Shown here: piece after piece, positions 38,523 through 49,116 of the stretch
Position numbering within the stretch: the stretch's first letter is position 1
Layout of the letters: each line of letters starts with the position of its first letter
Assembly: GCA_021846275.1 (NCBI GenBank)
Contig: JAJZBZ010000003.1
Location: 496,001-560,000, forward strand
Direction: 5' to 3'
DNA from: Acidobacteriota bacterium
GTDB taxonomy: Bacteria > Acidobacteriota > Terriglobia > Terriglobales > Acidobacteriaceae
Length of the DNA stretch: 64,000 nt
Made by a program: the position numbers and the translations under genes
The notes under the pieces: model-generated
Databases searched by the model: none
What the model saw: the letters and a program-made list of their open reading frames with translations, nothing else
Told to the model about the DNA's origin: nothing

Positions 38523-41500
38523 CTACGCCTCTGTTGGCGGTTCGATAACGAGAAATGCCAGGAGCTCAAAGTCTCCGATGCTGCTGCTGGGGCCGGTAAG
38601 CGCTGTGGTCTCTTGCCCGCGGAAAAGACTGTCGAGGTCGTGCTCCTCCTTGACTTGAACGATCGATCGGATGGCTGCGTTCAGAAGATTGGAGTAGGCG
38701 GACATCTCGCGACCATCCTGCGTGCGCTCGTTGAAAGGCGAATAGGCAGTCGAAATCAGCTCAGCGAACGGCTTTGCCGAGACGCGGAGCAGATCAAGCA
38801 GCTTCTTGACCTCGGTGTGCGGCATGACCGGCTTTCCAGCAAGATCGACATAGACGAGGTAGTACGGATGCAGGCGATTCAGCCGATCAATGTTCACGCC
38901 GTCATTTCGATTTCGAAGAGCAAAAATCACGCCCGGTACGAGTCCGTGTTCCGGATTTGCAGGCAAGACGGCATGAAGGCCGGTCGGCTGGCGCTCAAGG
39001 CCGGGATTAGCCTTGACGTAATGGAGCAGGTCCATGCGGAAGTCATTCAGGCCAAGATCGGTGATACTGACACCCGCTTTGAGGTCTTCGAGCTCGATCA
39101 CTTCATCTTGCAGCCGTCGCAGTTGTTCCCTGCGATAGGAGAGGTCGTTGGACTTGCCGTCGAGCGGGTTGTCGTCGCCGGTGGCCGTTACGTCTGCAAT
39201 GATCATGCGGCTTTCGACACGCTCGCGCAGGCGTATATATTCATCGAGCGAGATGTCCGGCCAGTAATTTACGAGTTGAATGGAAGCGTTCTTCGAACCG
39301 ATACGGTCGATGCGCCCAAAGCGCTGAATGATGCGCACAGGGTTCCAATGGATGTCGTAGTTGATGAGGTAGTCGCAGTCCTGGAGGTTCTGACCCTCCG
39401 AGATGCAGTCTGTTGCGATGAGCAGATCGATTTCGCCGTCGACCTCCGGGTACAGAAGGGTCTTTTCCTTCGAAACTGGCGAGAAAAGAGCCAGAATCTT
39501 CTGAAAGTCAGTGATGTGCGATAGAGTAGTCTTCGGATCGGATGAGCCAACCACCAACGCTGAGTGCAAACCGTGTTCCGCAAGGAGCGCCGGAGCAAGT
39601 TGGCTATAAAGATACGCCGCTGTATCGGAGAATGCAGTAAAGACGATAACCTTCCTGTTACCTGGATTGATCGGTGATGCAATCTTGTCCAGAATGTGCT
39701 TCCGCAGATGCTGCAATTTTGCATCGTGCGGCGCGGGCACTTTCTCCATTTCACACAACAAATCCTGGATCGTTTCCAGATCGTCGCGAAGATCTTGTTC
39801 CCAGGCGGCCAGGTCCATGTCTGCGAGGCGAATGACTACCTTGCCAGCGGTTTGTTCCTCCGACGGATCGAAGAACTCGACATCCTCATCCGGCTCGTTG
39901 TCTTCCATCTCGATTGAGCGGTCGAATATCCTGCCGCCCTGTCCGGTACTCTGATAACGCTCAATGCTAGCTAATGTGTGGAGATGAATTTCCTGGAGCC
40001 TATGCAAGGTAAGGCGAAACGCGTGAACGGAGCTTTCGAGCCGTTTCAGCAGGTTGATCGTCATCAGCTTCCGCAGGCTTTGCTCGCGGTCACGCTGGCG
40101 AAGCCGACCGCCGCCGCCGCTGACTTCCGTGTCATAAGCCATTTCATACTCAGCCATTCGACTCGGGAGAATATAGCTGATTGGCGTATACACGCCGAGC
40201 TTCAGTATAGAAAGCTGTATGAATATTTCATCGAAGCCGATGACATCCCTTCGCTCAGTCAGGGGACTTCGGAACGATAACGGCTTACGACGTTCCGGAA
40301 AATGCCCAATCTCGTCCACGTCGTAAAAGGTTGTGATGTGTCGGCGCGACCGAGCAATCGTAACCGCATCCAGCAGCTTGAAGAAATCAAAGTCTAACGA
40401 AGACAAGATTGCCTCGGGCGTGCGCTCTTCGACGGGTAGTCTCGACCAGACGTTGAAGGCCGCCTGAGCGCGGCGAAAAATCTGATTCACATCGCGCGTC
40501 GTCCCAAGCTTTCCGCTGAACACCTTCGCTTCGCCTTCGTAGGCGAGTGCGAGCTGATTCTTCAGATCATTGAAGCGATTGTTGACCGGGGTTGCCGAAA
40601 GCATCAGGACTTTCGTCTTCACGCCCTCGCGAATGATTCGGTTCATCAACCTCTGGTAGCGTGTCTCACGGTGCTTGAAGGCGTCATCGTTGCGGAAATT
40701 GTGCGATTCATCAATGACAACGAGATCATAGTTGCTCCAGTTGATGCGATCCAGCCGCAGCCCGAGTGACTCACCCCCCTCACGCAGGAGGTCAGTATGG
40801 CAGAGGACATCAAAATTGAAGCGATCTTTATGGAGAGGATTGTTCCTCAGGTTACCTTTGTAATTCGTCCAGTTCTCGGCAAGCTTCTTCGGGCATAGCA
40901 CGAGCACTGATTTGTTGCGGAGCTCGTAATATTTAATGACGGCCAGAGCCGTGAACGTCTTGCCAAGTCCAACGCTGTCGGCCAGGATGCAGCCGTTATA
41001 CGTCTCAAGCTTATTGATGATTCCGGTCGCGGCGTCCTTCTGAAAGCTGTAAAGCTTGTTCCAGATCAGGCTCTCCTGATAGCCCGTGCGCTCATTGGGC
41101 AACACGTCTTCGCTGATGTCTTCCAGGAACTCTTGAAAGATGTGGAACAGGATCAGAAAATAGATGCGTTGCGAGGAATTCTCCTGATAGACAGCAGCAA
41201 TATGTGCACGAATGGCTTCAGTCACATCGGAAACCTGCGCCGGGCTATTCCATATCTGCGAGAAGAGCGCAAGATAATGCTGGGTGTGCGTCGGCTCCTT
41301 GAACTTGTGGACAAAATTTGAGACGGCGTTGCCGCGCTCGTACCCAAGGTCTACAGCAGTGAAGCCTTGCAGTGGACTGTAAACAATCTGATCCGTTCCG
41401 CTCTTTATACATGCAAATTGCTGCATGAAAGCCCCTGTGCGATTGGAGCGGAATTGTGCCTTACGTTGAATCCACTCTGCACACTCTTTCGCGATGGCAC

Positions 41501-41804
41501 GTTGGGTGAGCTTATTCTTCAGGTGAATTTCAAACTCAGTTCCGAAGATCCCCCGCTCTGCTCCCGAATCCTGGAGTTGGAACTGGCGAGGCTGGCGTTC
41601 TGCTTTATCCGCGACTTCGTTGGGCACAAATGTGGGTCGGGTGAATATGAACTGCACAGATTCAACAGCTTCAAGCTCTGACTTCAGAGCTTCATATGCA
41701 TAGATTGAAAACGCCGACGCTGCGACGGAGAGCGTCGAGTTGGGACGAAGTGAACCCATGAGATCGTCCCCAAGCAGGTTGCTGATGTTGTCAATTACGT
41801 CCAT
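38523..41804 (-). CDS. SNF2/RapA-like helicase with N-terminal PLD-like region
   Basis: ILADSVGLGKTFTALAVIKYYE, VIDESHNFRN, LMLSATPVNNR, DCISEGQNLQDCDYLINYDIHWNPVRIIQRFGRIDRIGS. Confidence 0.85.
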   Translation of the reverse strand: MDVIDNISNLLGDDLMGSLRPNSTLSVAASAFSIYAYEALKSELEAVESVQFIFTRPTFVPNEVADKAERQPRQFQLQDSGAERGIFGTEFEIHLKNKLTQRAIAKECAEWIQRKAQFRSNRTGAFMQQFACIKSGTDQIVYSPLQGFTAVDLGYERGNAVSNFVHKFKEPTHTQHYLALFSQIWNSPAQVSDVTEAIRAHIAAVYQENSSQRIYFLILFHIFQEFLEDISEDVLPNERTGYQESLIWNKLYSFQKDAATGIINKLETYNGCILADSVGLGKTFTALAVIKYYELRNKSVLVLCPKKLAENWTNYKGNLRNNPLHKDRFNFDVLCHTDLLREGGESLGLRLDRINWSNYDLVVIDESHNFRNDDAFKHRETRYQRLMNRIIREGVKTKVLMLSATPVNNRFNDLKNQLALAYEGEAKVFSGKLGTTRDVNQIFRRAQAAFNVWSRLPVEERTPEAILSSLDFDFFKLLDAVTIARSRRHITTFYDVDEIGHFPERRKPLSFRSPLTERRDVIGFDEIFIQLSILKLGVYTPISYILPSRMAEYEMAYDTEVSGGGGRLRQRDREQSLRKLMTINLLKRLESSVHAFRLTLHRLQEIHLHTLASIERYQSTGQGGRIFDRSIEMEDNEPDEDVEFFDPSEEQTAGKVVIRLADMDLAAWEQDLRDDLETIQDLLCEMEKVPAPHDAKLQHLRKHILDKIASPINPGNRKVIVFTAFSDTAAYLYSQLAPALLAEHGLHSALVVGSSDPKTTLSHITDFQKILALFSPVSKEKTLLYPEVDGEIDLLIATDCISEGQNLQDCDYLINYDIHWNPVRIIQRFGRIDRIGSKNASIQLVNYWPDISLDEYIRLRERVESRMIIADVTATGDDNPLDGKSNDLSYRREQLRRLQDEVIELEDLKAGVSITDLGLNDFRMDLLHYVKANPGLERQPTGLHAVLPANPEHGLVPGVIFALRNRNDGVNIDRLNRLHPYYLVYVDLAGKPVMPHTEVKKLLDLLRVSAKPFAELISTAYSPFNERTQDGREMSAYSNLLNAAIRSIVQVKEEHDLDSLFRGQETTALTGPSSSIGDFELLAFLVIEPPTEA

Positions 41805-42360
41805 TCGCGCTGAACCAAACCCCTCTGCCCAGTGGCTCAGTCAAAATCGCGATGCCGAACGAGCAGCGATTCGAGTAGCCATCGTCGGATGCCTAATTTT
41901 ACTTGAAGTTGCAGCGCGATTCAGAACACTTCGCTGGGATGATCTGAAACCGTGACAGAAACAAATGTGGTGCGTGACGAAGTTGGATGAGGAGTACAAC
42001 GCCCGCACGGAAGACGTTCCGGCGTTACGCGAGAAACCGCTCTCGTGCGAGGATCCGGTGGTCCGCGTCGATGAATAGCGGGTGATGCTGTGCCAAGAAA
42101 CCCGTGCTCCGCTGATTGCACGACCGCGCCGGTTGGCACGCCACGCCATTTTCTATGCTCCGGCGCTTGGATCGTCTGGTTATTGCTCCGGCGCGGAAGG
42201 AATGCGTTTATGCGGCATAGCAGCCTGTGGTGCAAGTCCAGATGCGGGGATGGGAAAAGCAGTGGAGCGGGAATTGATTTGCGGATAGTCTTCATTTATC
42301 GGTATAGGGACGCGGAAGTCGCAAGCGCAGCAAGAAGAGATATGGATCGTCAACGCGGAT

Positions 42361-42777
42361 GTGGCGCGTTCGCCGTGGCATCCGTTTTATCAGCGGCTGA
42401 ACGAGCTTTTGGACGGGGAGAAGTTCGACGAGCTTGTGGAAGGCCTTTGCCGGAAGTTCTACGCAGCGACGATGGGCCGTCCCGGTCTGGTTCCCGGGGT
42501 GTATTTTCGTTCGCTGCCGATTGGCTACTTCGAGGGCATTGACAGCGAGCGCGGCATCGCGTGGCGGTTGGCCGATTCGCTGGCGCTGCGGGAGTTCGTG
42601 GGCATCGGGATTACCGAGTTAACGCCGGACCATTCGACGATCTCGCGCACGCGGCGACTGATCGACGTGGAGACACACCGTGGAGTATTCACCTGGGTTC
42701 TGGAACGGCTGGCGGATCGCGGCCTGGTGAAGGGCAAGCGAGTGGGCGTGGATGCGACGACGATCGATCCCCTCTGA
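42361..42777 (+). pseudogene. N-terminal fragment of an IS transposase (IS5/IS1182-like)
   Basis: HPFYQRLNELLDGEKFDELVEGLCRKFYA...YFEGIDSERGIAWRLADSLALREFVGIGITELTPDHSTISRTRR; breaks off just after VGVDATT. Confidence 0.7.
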
Positions 42778-42810
42778 ATGAGTCAATTGGCGAAAATGCG
42801 TGAACCGAGA

Positions 42811-42867
42811 TTTCCCCTTGCATAACAAGGGAAAGTATGCGATCCTTCCCTTTGTATACAAGGGGGA
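42811..42867. promoter_or_regulatory. Two tandem palindromic operator-like sites upstream of padR
   Basis: TTTCCCCTTGcataaCAAGGGAAA (42811-42833) and TTCCCTTTGTATACAAGGGGGAA (42845-42867) directly before ATG 42872. Confidence 0.65.
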
Positions 42868-42871
42868 ATAA

Positions 42872-43231
42872 ATGGAAAGCTCGAAGCTTGAATTTCTCCG
42901 GGGCACTTTGGATGTTCTCATCCTCAAGTCTCTCGTGTGGGAGCCGCTTCATGGGTATGCCATCACCGGATTGATTCGCCGCCAGAGTGACGAGGCGCTC
43001 CTGCTGGAAGAAGGTACGCTCTATCCGGCGCTGTGGCGTTTGGAAAGCAAAGGCCTGCTTGCCTCCGAATGGGGGCTTTCCGAGAACAATCGCAAAGCAA
43101 AATTTTATCGATTGACAAGCAAAGGAAAGCGGCAACTGCAACTGGAGACTGCAGCCTGGGAGGCCTATTCGGCGGCTGTTTCGAAGGTGCTGTGTGCCGC
43201 GTGTCCGCCAAAGCAGCAGGAAGCATCATGA
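42872..43231 (+). CDS. PadR-family transcriptional regulator
   Basis: LRGTLDVLILKSLVWEPLHGYAITGLIRRQ...EEGTLYPALWRLESKGLLASEWG. Confidence 0.9.
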   Translation: MESSKLEFLRGTLDVLILKSLVWEPLHGYAITGLIRRQSDEALLLEEGTLYPALWRLESKGLLASEWGLSENNRKAKFYRLTSKGKRQLQLETAAWEAYSAAVSKVLCAACPPKQQEAS

Positions 43232-45894
43232 AACACAATCCCATGTGGCGCCGGTATGACCGTCTTCTTGGCCCCGATTTCAGACGGGATGTTGAAGACG
43301 AGTTGCACTTTCATCTCGAAGTGAAAATAGAGGAACTGGTCGCTCGCGGTTGGCCCAGGGAAGCTGCTCAGCAAGAAGCAGAACGGCAGTTCGGAAGTAT
43401 GAAAAAACTACAACAGCTCGGTGAACAGATCGGAGGCACGATGGAGCGGCAAAGTGCGGTGAAAGAGAATTGGGCAAAGCTGCGGCAGGATGTGGGGTTC
43501 GCTGTGCGTCAACTTGCTCGAGATCCGGGGCTGGCGTGGACCGCCACAGTGATCCTCGCACTTGGCATTGCAGCCAGCGTTGCAATCTTTGCCTTCGTCG
43601 ATGCAGCTCTTCTCGAGCCTTTGCCATATGCCCGGCCCAACCAGCTCATGGATGTGACAGAAAGCGTGCCACTGTTTCCCCGCGCAAATCTCTCCTATCC
43701 GGATTATGTGGATTGGAAGCGGATGAATTCGGCATTCACTTCCCTCGACGTCTACCGCGGGGACAGCTCCCTAATGGAGATGCCACAGGGCGCCACACCG
43801 GTGCCGGGAATGCGCGTGAGTGCCGGGTTCTTCCGCACGCTCGGAATTGCGCCTGTACTGGGGCGGGACTTCGGCCACGATGAAGATGGGGTGAGCGCTG
43901 CCCCCGTGGCACTCCTGAGCTACTCTGGCTGGCAAAAACGATTTGGAGGTAGACCCGATGTCGTCGGACAGACGGTGAAGCTCAGTGGCGTAGAAACGAC
44001 AATCATCGGCGTGTTGCCCGCGAACTTCCAATTTGCTCCGCAGGGAGACGCAGAGTTTTTTTCGGCTCTGCAGCCGACGGACACATGCTCAAAGACGAGA
44101 ATTTGCCACGATTTGTTTGGAGTCGGTCGTTTGAAAGATGGCGTCACACCTGAAGCGGCGCGAGCAGAAATGCAACAGATCGCACTCGCACTTGAGCGGC
44201 TTTACCCTGATTCGAATCGCGGCCAGGGGGCGAGCGTCATGCCGCTTGCACAAGCGATAACGGGCGATGTCCGGCCCGTTCTGCTGGTGCTCCTTGCTGG
44301 CGCCGGGCTGCTGCTGTTGATTGCCTGCGTCAGTGTCTCGAATCTCCTCTTGGTTCGTGCCGAAAAGCGGCGGCGCGAGATGTCGATTCGTGGGGCACTC
44401 GGCGCATCGCGTGCCAGACTGATTCGGCAATATGTAACTGAGAGCTGCGTTCTGGTGACCGCTGGCACAGTGTTGGGGCTGATGCTCGCCGAGGCTACGG
44501 CGCGGGTACTCCGTAGCCTGATTTCCAAGGACGTGCTCGCCGGTATGCCGTATCTGCAAACGATGGGCCTAACCGTCCCTGTGCTTTTGTTTGCGGCTGG
44601 TGTAGCAGCATTGGCGGTGATCTTCTTCTCACTGGCGCCAATTTTTCGCTTGCCTATCAATGAACTTCGAGAGGGGATGGGTGATGGCGGCCGCGGTAAC
44701 GCCGGCCGCGTATGGAAGCGGCTCGGCAAGAATCTGGTCACAATTGAAGTTGCGATCGCAGTCGTTCTCCTGTTCGGTACCGGATTGCTGACCAAAAGTT
44801 TCTGGAAGATGATGCAATTGAATTTGGGCTTTGACCCTTCAAACGTAGCCACGTTGCAGATCGACCTTCCCGACGCAGCGTTTGCGAAGGCTGCGCAGCA
44901 GGAAGAATTCGCTCGGCAGGTATTAGAGAAGATGAAAGGCCTCCCGGGGGTGCAGTCGGCGGCCGTCACTAGCCTGTTGCCCGTCACCTGTAACTGCAAC
45001 ACCGACTGGGTACGCTTTGTGGGCAAGCCCTACAATGGAATTCACAATGAAGTGAATGACCGTCAGATCAGTCCGGGTTTCTTCCGCACCATTCAGGGGC
45101 GCCTCGTGAGCGGCCGCTTGTTCAATGAAAGCGACGATGCCGCCCATCCCAAAGTTGTCCTCATCAATCAGGCATTCGCGCGCAAGTACTTTTCAGGGAA
45201 AGATCCAGTTGGGAAACTGATGGGCGACTCGGATCTCAGCCCCGGTTCGCTTCGCAGGATTGTGGGTGTGGTAGGGAACATCAAAGACGGAGCCCTAGAT
45301 TCAGAACTTTGGCCCACCGAGTATCAGTCGTTTGCGCAGGATCCGAGCAACTCTTTCTCCGTTGTCGTACGCACTTCTCAAAACGCTGCATCCATCCTCC
45401 CTGAGATGAGCGCGGCCATTCGGAAGTTAAACCCGCAAGTGGGCGTACAGAACGAGAACACACTAGAGATGCACATTCATCGCTCGTACTCCGCGTGGCT
45501 GCATCGGATGGCCGCATGGCTTATCGGCGGCTTCGCCTCGCTGGCATTTCTGTTGAGCATGATTGGGCTGTACGGGACCATTGCCTATTCGGTTGCTCAA
45601 CGCACCTGCGAAATCGGCGTCCGATTTGCGCTCGGAGCACAGCAGGGTTCTGTTCTGAGGATGATTCTGCGTGAGGCCTTGCAGCTGACCTTAATTGGCA
45701 CCATTCTGGGGCTTGCCGGTGCCATCGCATCGGCACATCTGCTCCAGAGACTGCTGTTTGAAGTGCAGGTCTGGGATCCGCAAACACTAACCGGAGTCGC
45801 AGTAGTACTTATTGGAGCGGGATTGTTGGCGAGCTATCTTCCCGCCCGTCGCGCCGCGCGCGTCAATCCTGTTGATGCCCTGCGAGCCGAATGA
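43228..45894 (+). CDS. ADOP-type (acidobacterial duplicated orphan permease) MacB-like ABC permease
   Basis: ATGA overlap with padR; RRDVEDELHFHLEVKIEELVARGWPREAAQQEAERQFG; two FtsX-like permease regions. Confidence 0.85.
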   Translation: MKHNPMWRRYDRLLGPDFRRDVEDELHFHLEVKIEELVARGWPREAAQQEAERQFGSMKKLQQLGEQIGGTMERQSAVKENWAKLRQDVGFAVRQLARDPGLAWTATVILALGIAASVAIFAFVDAALLEPLPYARPNQLMDVTESVPLFPRANLSYPDYVDWKRMNSAFTSLDVYRGDSSLMEMPQGATPVPGMRVSAGFFRTLGIAPVLGRDFGHDEDGVSAAPVALLSYSGWQKRFGGRPDVVGQTVKLSGVETTIIGVLPANFQFAPQGDAEFFSALQPTDTCSKTRICHDLFGVGRLKDGVTPEAARAEMQQIALALERLYPDSNRGQGASVMPLAQAITGDVRPVLLVLLAGAGLLLLIACVSVSNLLLVRAEKRRREMSIRGALGASRARLIRQYVTESCVLVTAGTVLGLMLAEATARVLRSLISKDVLAGMPYLQTMGLTVPVLLFAAGVAALAVIFFSLAPIFRLPINELREGMGDGGRGNAGRVWKRLGKNLVTIEVAIAVVLLFGTGLLTKSFWKMMQLNLGFDPSNVATLQIDLPDAAFAKAAQQEEFARQVLEKMKGLPGVQSAAVTSLLPVTCNCNTDWVRFVGKPYNGIHNEVNDRQISPGFFRTIQGRLVSGRLFNESDDAAHPKVVLINQAFARKYFSGKDPVGKLMGDSDLSPGSLRRIVGVVGNIKDGALDSELWPTEYQSFAQDPSNSFSVVVRTSQNAASILPEMSAAIRKLNPQVGVQNENTLEMHIHRSYSAWLHRMAAWLIGGFASLAFLLSMIGLYGTIAYSVAQRTCEIGVRFALGAQQGSVLRMILREALQLTLIGTILGLAGAIASAHLLQRLLFEVQVWDPQTLTGVAVVLIGAGLLASYLPARRAARVNPVDALRAE

Positions 45895-45902
45895 TCCTAG
45901 AA

Positions 45903-46757
45903 CCCATCTCATAAATATCTGAGTAGGATTTTGAGGCAGGCGAGGTGTACGAAGCCGAGGAAGTTCTGGATGTGGTATTCCCATCGGGTGGTGAGTCTGC
46001 GGAAGTTTTGCAGCCAGGCGAAGAGCCGTTCGACCTTCCATCTCCGGCGATAGCGCCGCAGAGCGCGTCCGTCCTGTGTTTTCCGTCTGCGGTTGGAGCG
46101 GTTGGGCGAGATCATCTGGATGCCATACTCCCGCATCTGCGCGTCCAGTGCATCCGAGTCGTAGGCCTTGTCGCCGATCAGCCTTTCCGGCAACTCGTCG
46201 AGGAAGCATCCGGCCAGAACAGCTTCCACAAGCCGACACTCGGCAGGCGAAGCGCTTTCGACAGTGACGGCGAGAGGAAGACCATCACCAGAGGAGACAG
46301 CGACGATCTTGGTGCCCTTGCCGCGCTTCGTCGGACCGACGGCGAAGCCCCCTTTTTGGCGCTTGCAAACGTAGCGTCCACGAAAGCCTCCTCCAGATTC
46401 AGTTTGCCGCGATCATGCAGATGCCGCGCCAGCCGCCGCAAGGCCTCCACCAATCTGCCGTCGCGTATCCACTGCTGGAAACGACGGTGGCAGGTCTGGT
46501 AAGGCGGGTATCGAGAGGGAAGCTCCGACCACTGCGCACCCGTGCCCAGAACCCAGAACACCCCGTTCAACACCGCCCGCGTGTCCTGCCACGGACGACC
46601 GCGATTGTCCGCCCGACGCGCCGGACGCAACACCGGCTCGACCAACTCCCACTGTTCCTCCGTCAGTTCCCATCGACTCGCCATCTCGACTTGGGAAAAC
46701 GCCTCGAGCACTCCCAGTCTCGCAGATTTCTACACCCAGATTGTTTATGAGATAGGC
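45903..46757 (-). mobile_element. IS5-family IS with frameshifted transposase
   Basis: TIRs cccatctcataaa (45903-45915) and tttatgagatagg (46745-46757), 1 mismatch; ctag flanks on both sides (45897-45900 and 46758-46761, with 2 nt offset on left). Confidence 0.75.
45909..46711 (-). CDS. IS5-family transposase, two overlapping ORFs (46178..46711 and 45909..46229) joined by -1 frameshift
   Basis: Frame 0 SAKKGAS and -1 frame [17 protein letters not shown] meet at AAAAAGGGGG (minus strand); second ORF supplies KAYDSDALD and the C-terminal region. Confidence 0.8.
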
Positions 46758-46940
46758 TAGCGAGTTCCTGTGCACAAACGCCTCGACTATTGGCCCATAA
46801 CCCGTCTCGGAAGCTTAGCTCCCCGTTTGCTCCTCGAATAGCACATTGGCCTCGCAATAACGCATTTACAGTCAATAGCTTACTAAGCAAGCATTTTCTT
46901 CCCATCGCTATTGCATCCTGAAACGAAATAATTACGGATT

Positions 46941-47882
46941 TTGTCCGACAAACTGCGTGTGCGGGGCTTCGCGCAGAAAGCGACGGCGACGGAAATGTTT
47001 GCATCCATCAATCCAGATTCAGCTCGAGAAGACGGCTCTATTTCTTTGTCCTTTATCTGGCGGCTGCTCGGCTTGATTAACTTCTTACCTGTTGAGGAAG
47101 AGTGCCGTATTGATGACGGAGCTTGGATCATCGGGGTGACTCCGCGCTATATTTGCCTCGAATGCAGCAGGTGTCATTCGCATAGTGTCAAGCTTCTCAA
47201 AGCCACGTTTCCTTGCAATATCACTCATGTTCCCGTGGGGGACAAAAGAACGAGGCTACGGGTCCTTGTGCCGCGCATTTACTGCCGAGACTGTAAGTCA
47301 TCAGCATCTGCCGGGATTCCTGATACCATGCCTGGTCATCGCGTGACTGTCGATCTGGTCAACTTCCTGGTCGATAGGTATCAGTCGCGGCAGACCTACG
47401 CACAGATTGCCTTCGATTGTGGCCTATCGGAAAGAGTGGTTGCAACTCTCGTCAAGCAAGTGATCCGGAAGATCGACGCCAACCGCACAGAGAGGCTCGT
47501 TCTGCCACCGACACTGGGGATCGATGACATCCGGATTTGGAGGGGGGAAGATGGGATTCTCACGCACCTTGTCGACTCCGATTCTGGCCAGACCATAGAT
47601 CTCGTCAGAGGGACCAGGGCTGAGGATGTCCAGTTCTGGCTAGGTGGGGCGACCGATGTGAGCGCTGTAACTCACTACAGCTCTGATGGAGCTGCTCAAT
47701 ATATTGCGGTCGGCCGCCGTAATTTTCCTGGCACCACTCGAACGCTCAATCTCTATCACGTTGTCAGCTATTTACTTCATGGCCTTGACAACGTGCGCCG
47801 CGGGGTCTTTGGAGTTGAAAACACTGATCCGCCGTATCCGGATGAGCAAGGTGATGGCGATGAACAAGAGCCTGAGGAGTAA
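46941..47882 (+). CDS. ISL3-like transposase, N-terminal part (zinc finger and first catalytic Asp residues)
   Basis: CLECSRCHSHSV...CRDCKSSA zinc-finger-like, LGIDDIRIWRG and YSSDGAAQY. Confidence 0.65.
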   Translation: MSDKLRVRGFAQKATATEMFASINPDSAREDGSISLSFIWRLLGLINFLPVEEECRIDDGAWIIGVTPRYICLECSRCHSHSVKLLKATFPCNITHVPVGDKRTRLRVLVPRIYCRDCKSSASAGIPDTMPGHRVTVDLVNFLVDRYQSRQTYAQIAFDCGLSERVVATLVKQVIRKIDANRTERLVLPPTLGIDDIRIWRGEDGILTHLVDSDSGQTIDLVRGTRAEDVQFWLGGATDVSAVTHYSSDGAAQYIAVGRRNFPGTTRTLNLYHVVSYLLHGLDNVRRGVFGVENTDPPYPDEQGDGDEQEPEE

Positions 47883-47884
47883 CC

Positions 47885-48517
47885 ATGAGTGGTAGAAGTC
47901 GACAGTCCGGTGATCCAACAATTACTTGTCGGATGATGTTCCATGCGCGAATGTACAAGTTGATGATGCATGCGCCCAACGCACTCGAAGAACTCAGACG
48001 GATGTTATCGACATCTCATGAACTTGAAGCTGCATACCGGTTTGTACAGCGGATATATTCGGTGCATGACAAGTGTCACCTCACGCCTGCGCGTGCGAGA
48101 AAGAGAGTACTCAAGGCATGGTCTGAATTGCCTCCCGGGGTACAGGCACACTTCCCGAAGTTCCGGACTGCGGTCACCGTGCGCAGTGAGGAATATTTTG
48201 CCAATTGGGAAAAGGGCGCTACCAACAATGCGGTCACCGAAGCATTGAATCGCAGCCTCCGTGGTATTTACCGCGCAGGCCGTGGACTGACGTTCGATGA
48301 GCTGCGCCTGCGGGCTATATACAGCGCAAGCCCTACAGAGCGCGCGATCCGGCGGAAGAACGGAGAGCTTGATCCAATCGCTCAGGCAAAAGCGATGATT
48401 GCAGGGGAAAAGCTTCCGAGGCAGAGGCGTAGGGTTACCCGACATGGATTTCGAAAGCCTGGTGAACGCTACTGGAAGGAGCAGGAGAAGCAGATGGACC
48501 TTTTCGACTACAGATAG
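47885..48517 (+). CDS. ISL3-like transposase, C-terminal part (catalytic Glu region)
   Basis: WEKGATNNAVTEALNRSLRGIYRAGRGLTFDELRLRAIY resembles the ISL3 NgxtEglN...K/R block; ATG 3 nt after the previous stop. Confidence 0.6.
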   Translation: MSGRSRQSGDPTITCRMMFHARMYKLMMHAPNALEELRRMLSTSHELEAAYRFVQRIYSVHDKCHLTPARARKRVLKAWSELPPGVQAHFPKFRTAVTVRSEEYFANWEKGATNNAVTEALNRSLRGIYRAGRGLTFDELRLRAIYSASPTERAIRRKNGELDPIAQAKAMIAGEKLPRQRRRVTRHGFRKPGERYWKEQEKQMDLFDYR

Positions 48518-49116
48518 TGTTGACAAGTCCTAAGTGGATGTAGTTGGCGCAGTGCGCATGCTCCGACAAAAGCATAAAGCATCTGTCAGCGGCATCACGA
48601 TCGGACAACAGTCGAAAAAGTTCTGAATGCGGCCACTGATCGGATTGAGGAGAACAAGGCAAGCTGGATAGCCTCTTGACTCAACATCCATCAGTACAGC
48701 CCGGAACACCTCGATTCGGCATTCATGTCCATGCTTCTGACAAAAATATCGGCTGGGCTGATTGGCAAGTATCAGGATCTACGGGAAAGGAAGATGTAGC
48801 AAGACACGTTGACATCAGATGAAGTTCAAACAGGCGGAAGTCCCGGTCGACTAAGCAAAGACGAAGAACGGAAAACGGAAAAGATGTTCCGCTCAATAAG
48901 CCTGCAATGGAATCTGCAAATGAAAGGAACACATTCGCGGCAGAGCTTTCGTTTGGTGAAGCGGAGGATGGAGCTACAGAGTAACTGTTTTAGCGATGAG
49001 CAGGCGCAGGGGGTGCGTATTGTCACGCAAGGCTACTGCGTTCTTATTCGTCTGTATCTGTTTTGTATGCAACAAGACGACGTCGTGCTTGTTGCGAGTT
49101 TTGAGGTAGAGGATTC

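Noticed and set aside
30002-45926. 14-nt identity taaatatctgagta at 30002-30015 and at the IS5 end (45912-45925), suggesting an IS remnant
   Set aside because: A 14-mer shared once in 64 kb is expected by chance, and no TIR (cccatctcataaa) is present at 30 kb.
45909-46711. Treating the two-ORF IS5 transposase as a pseudogene
   Set aside because: An A5G5 slippery run at the junction and intact downstream frame fit programmed frameshifting known in IS5-family elements.
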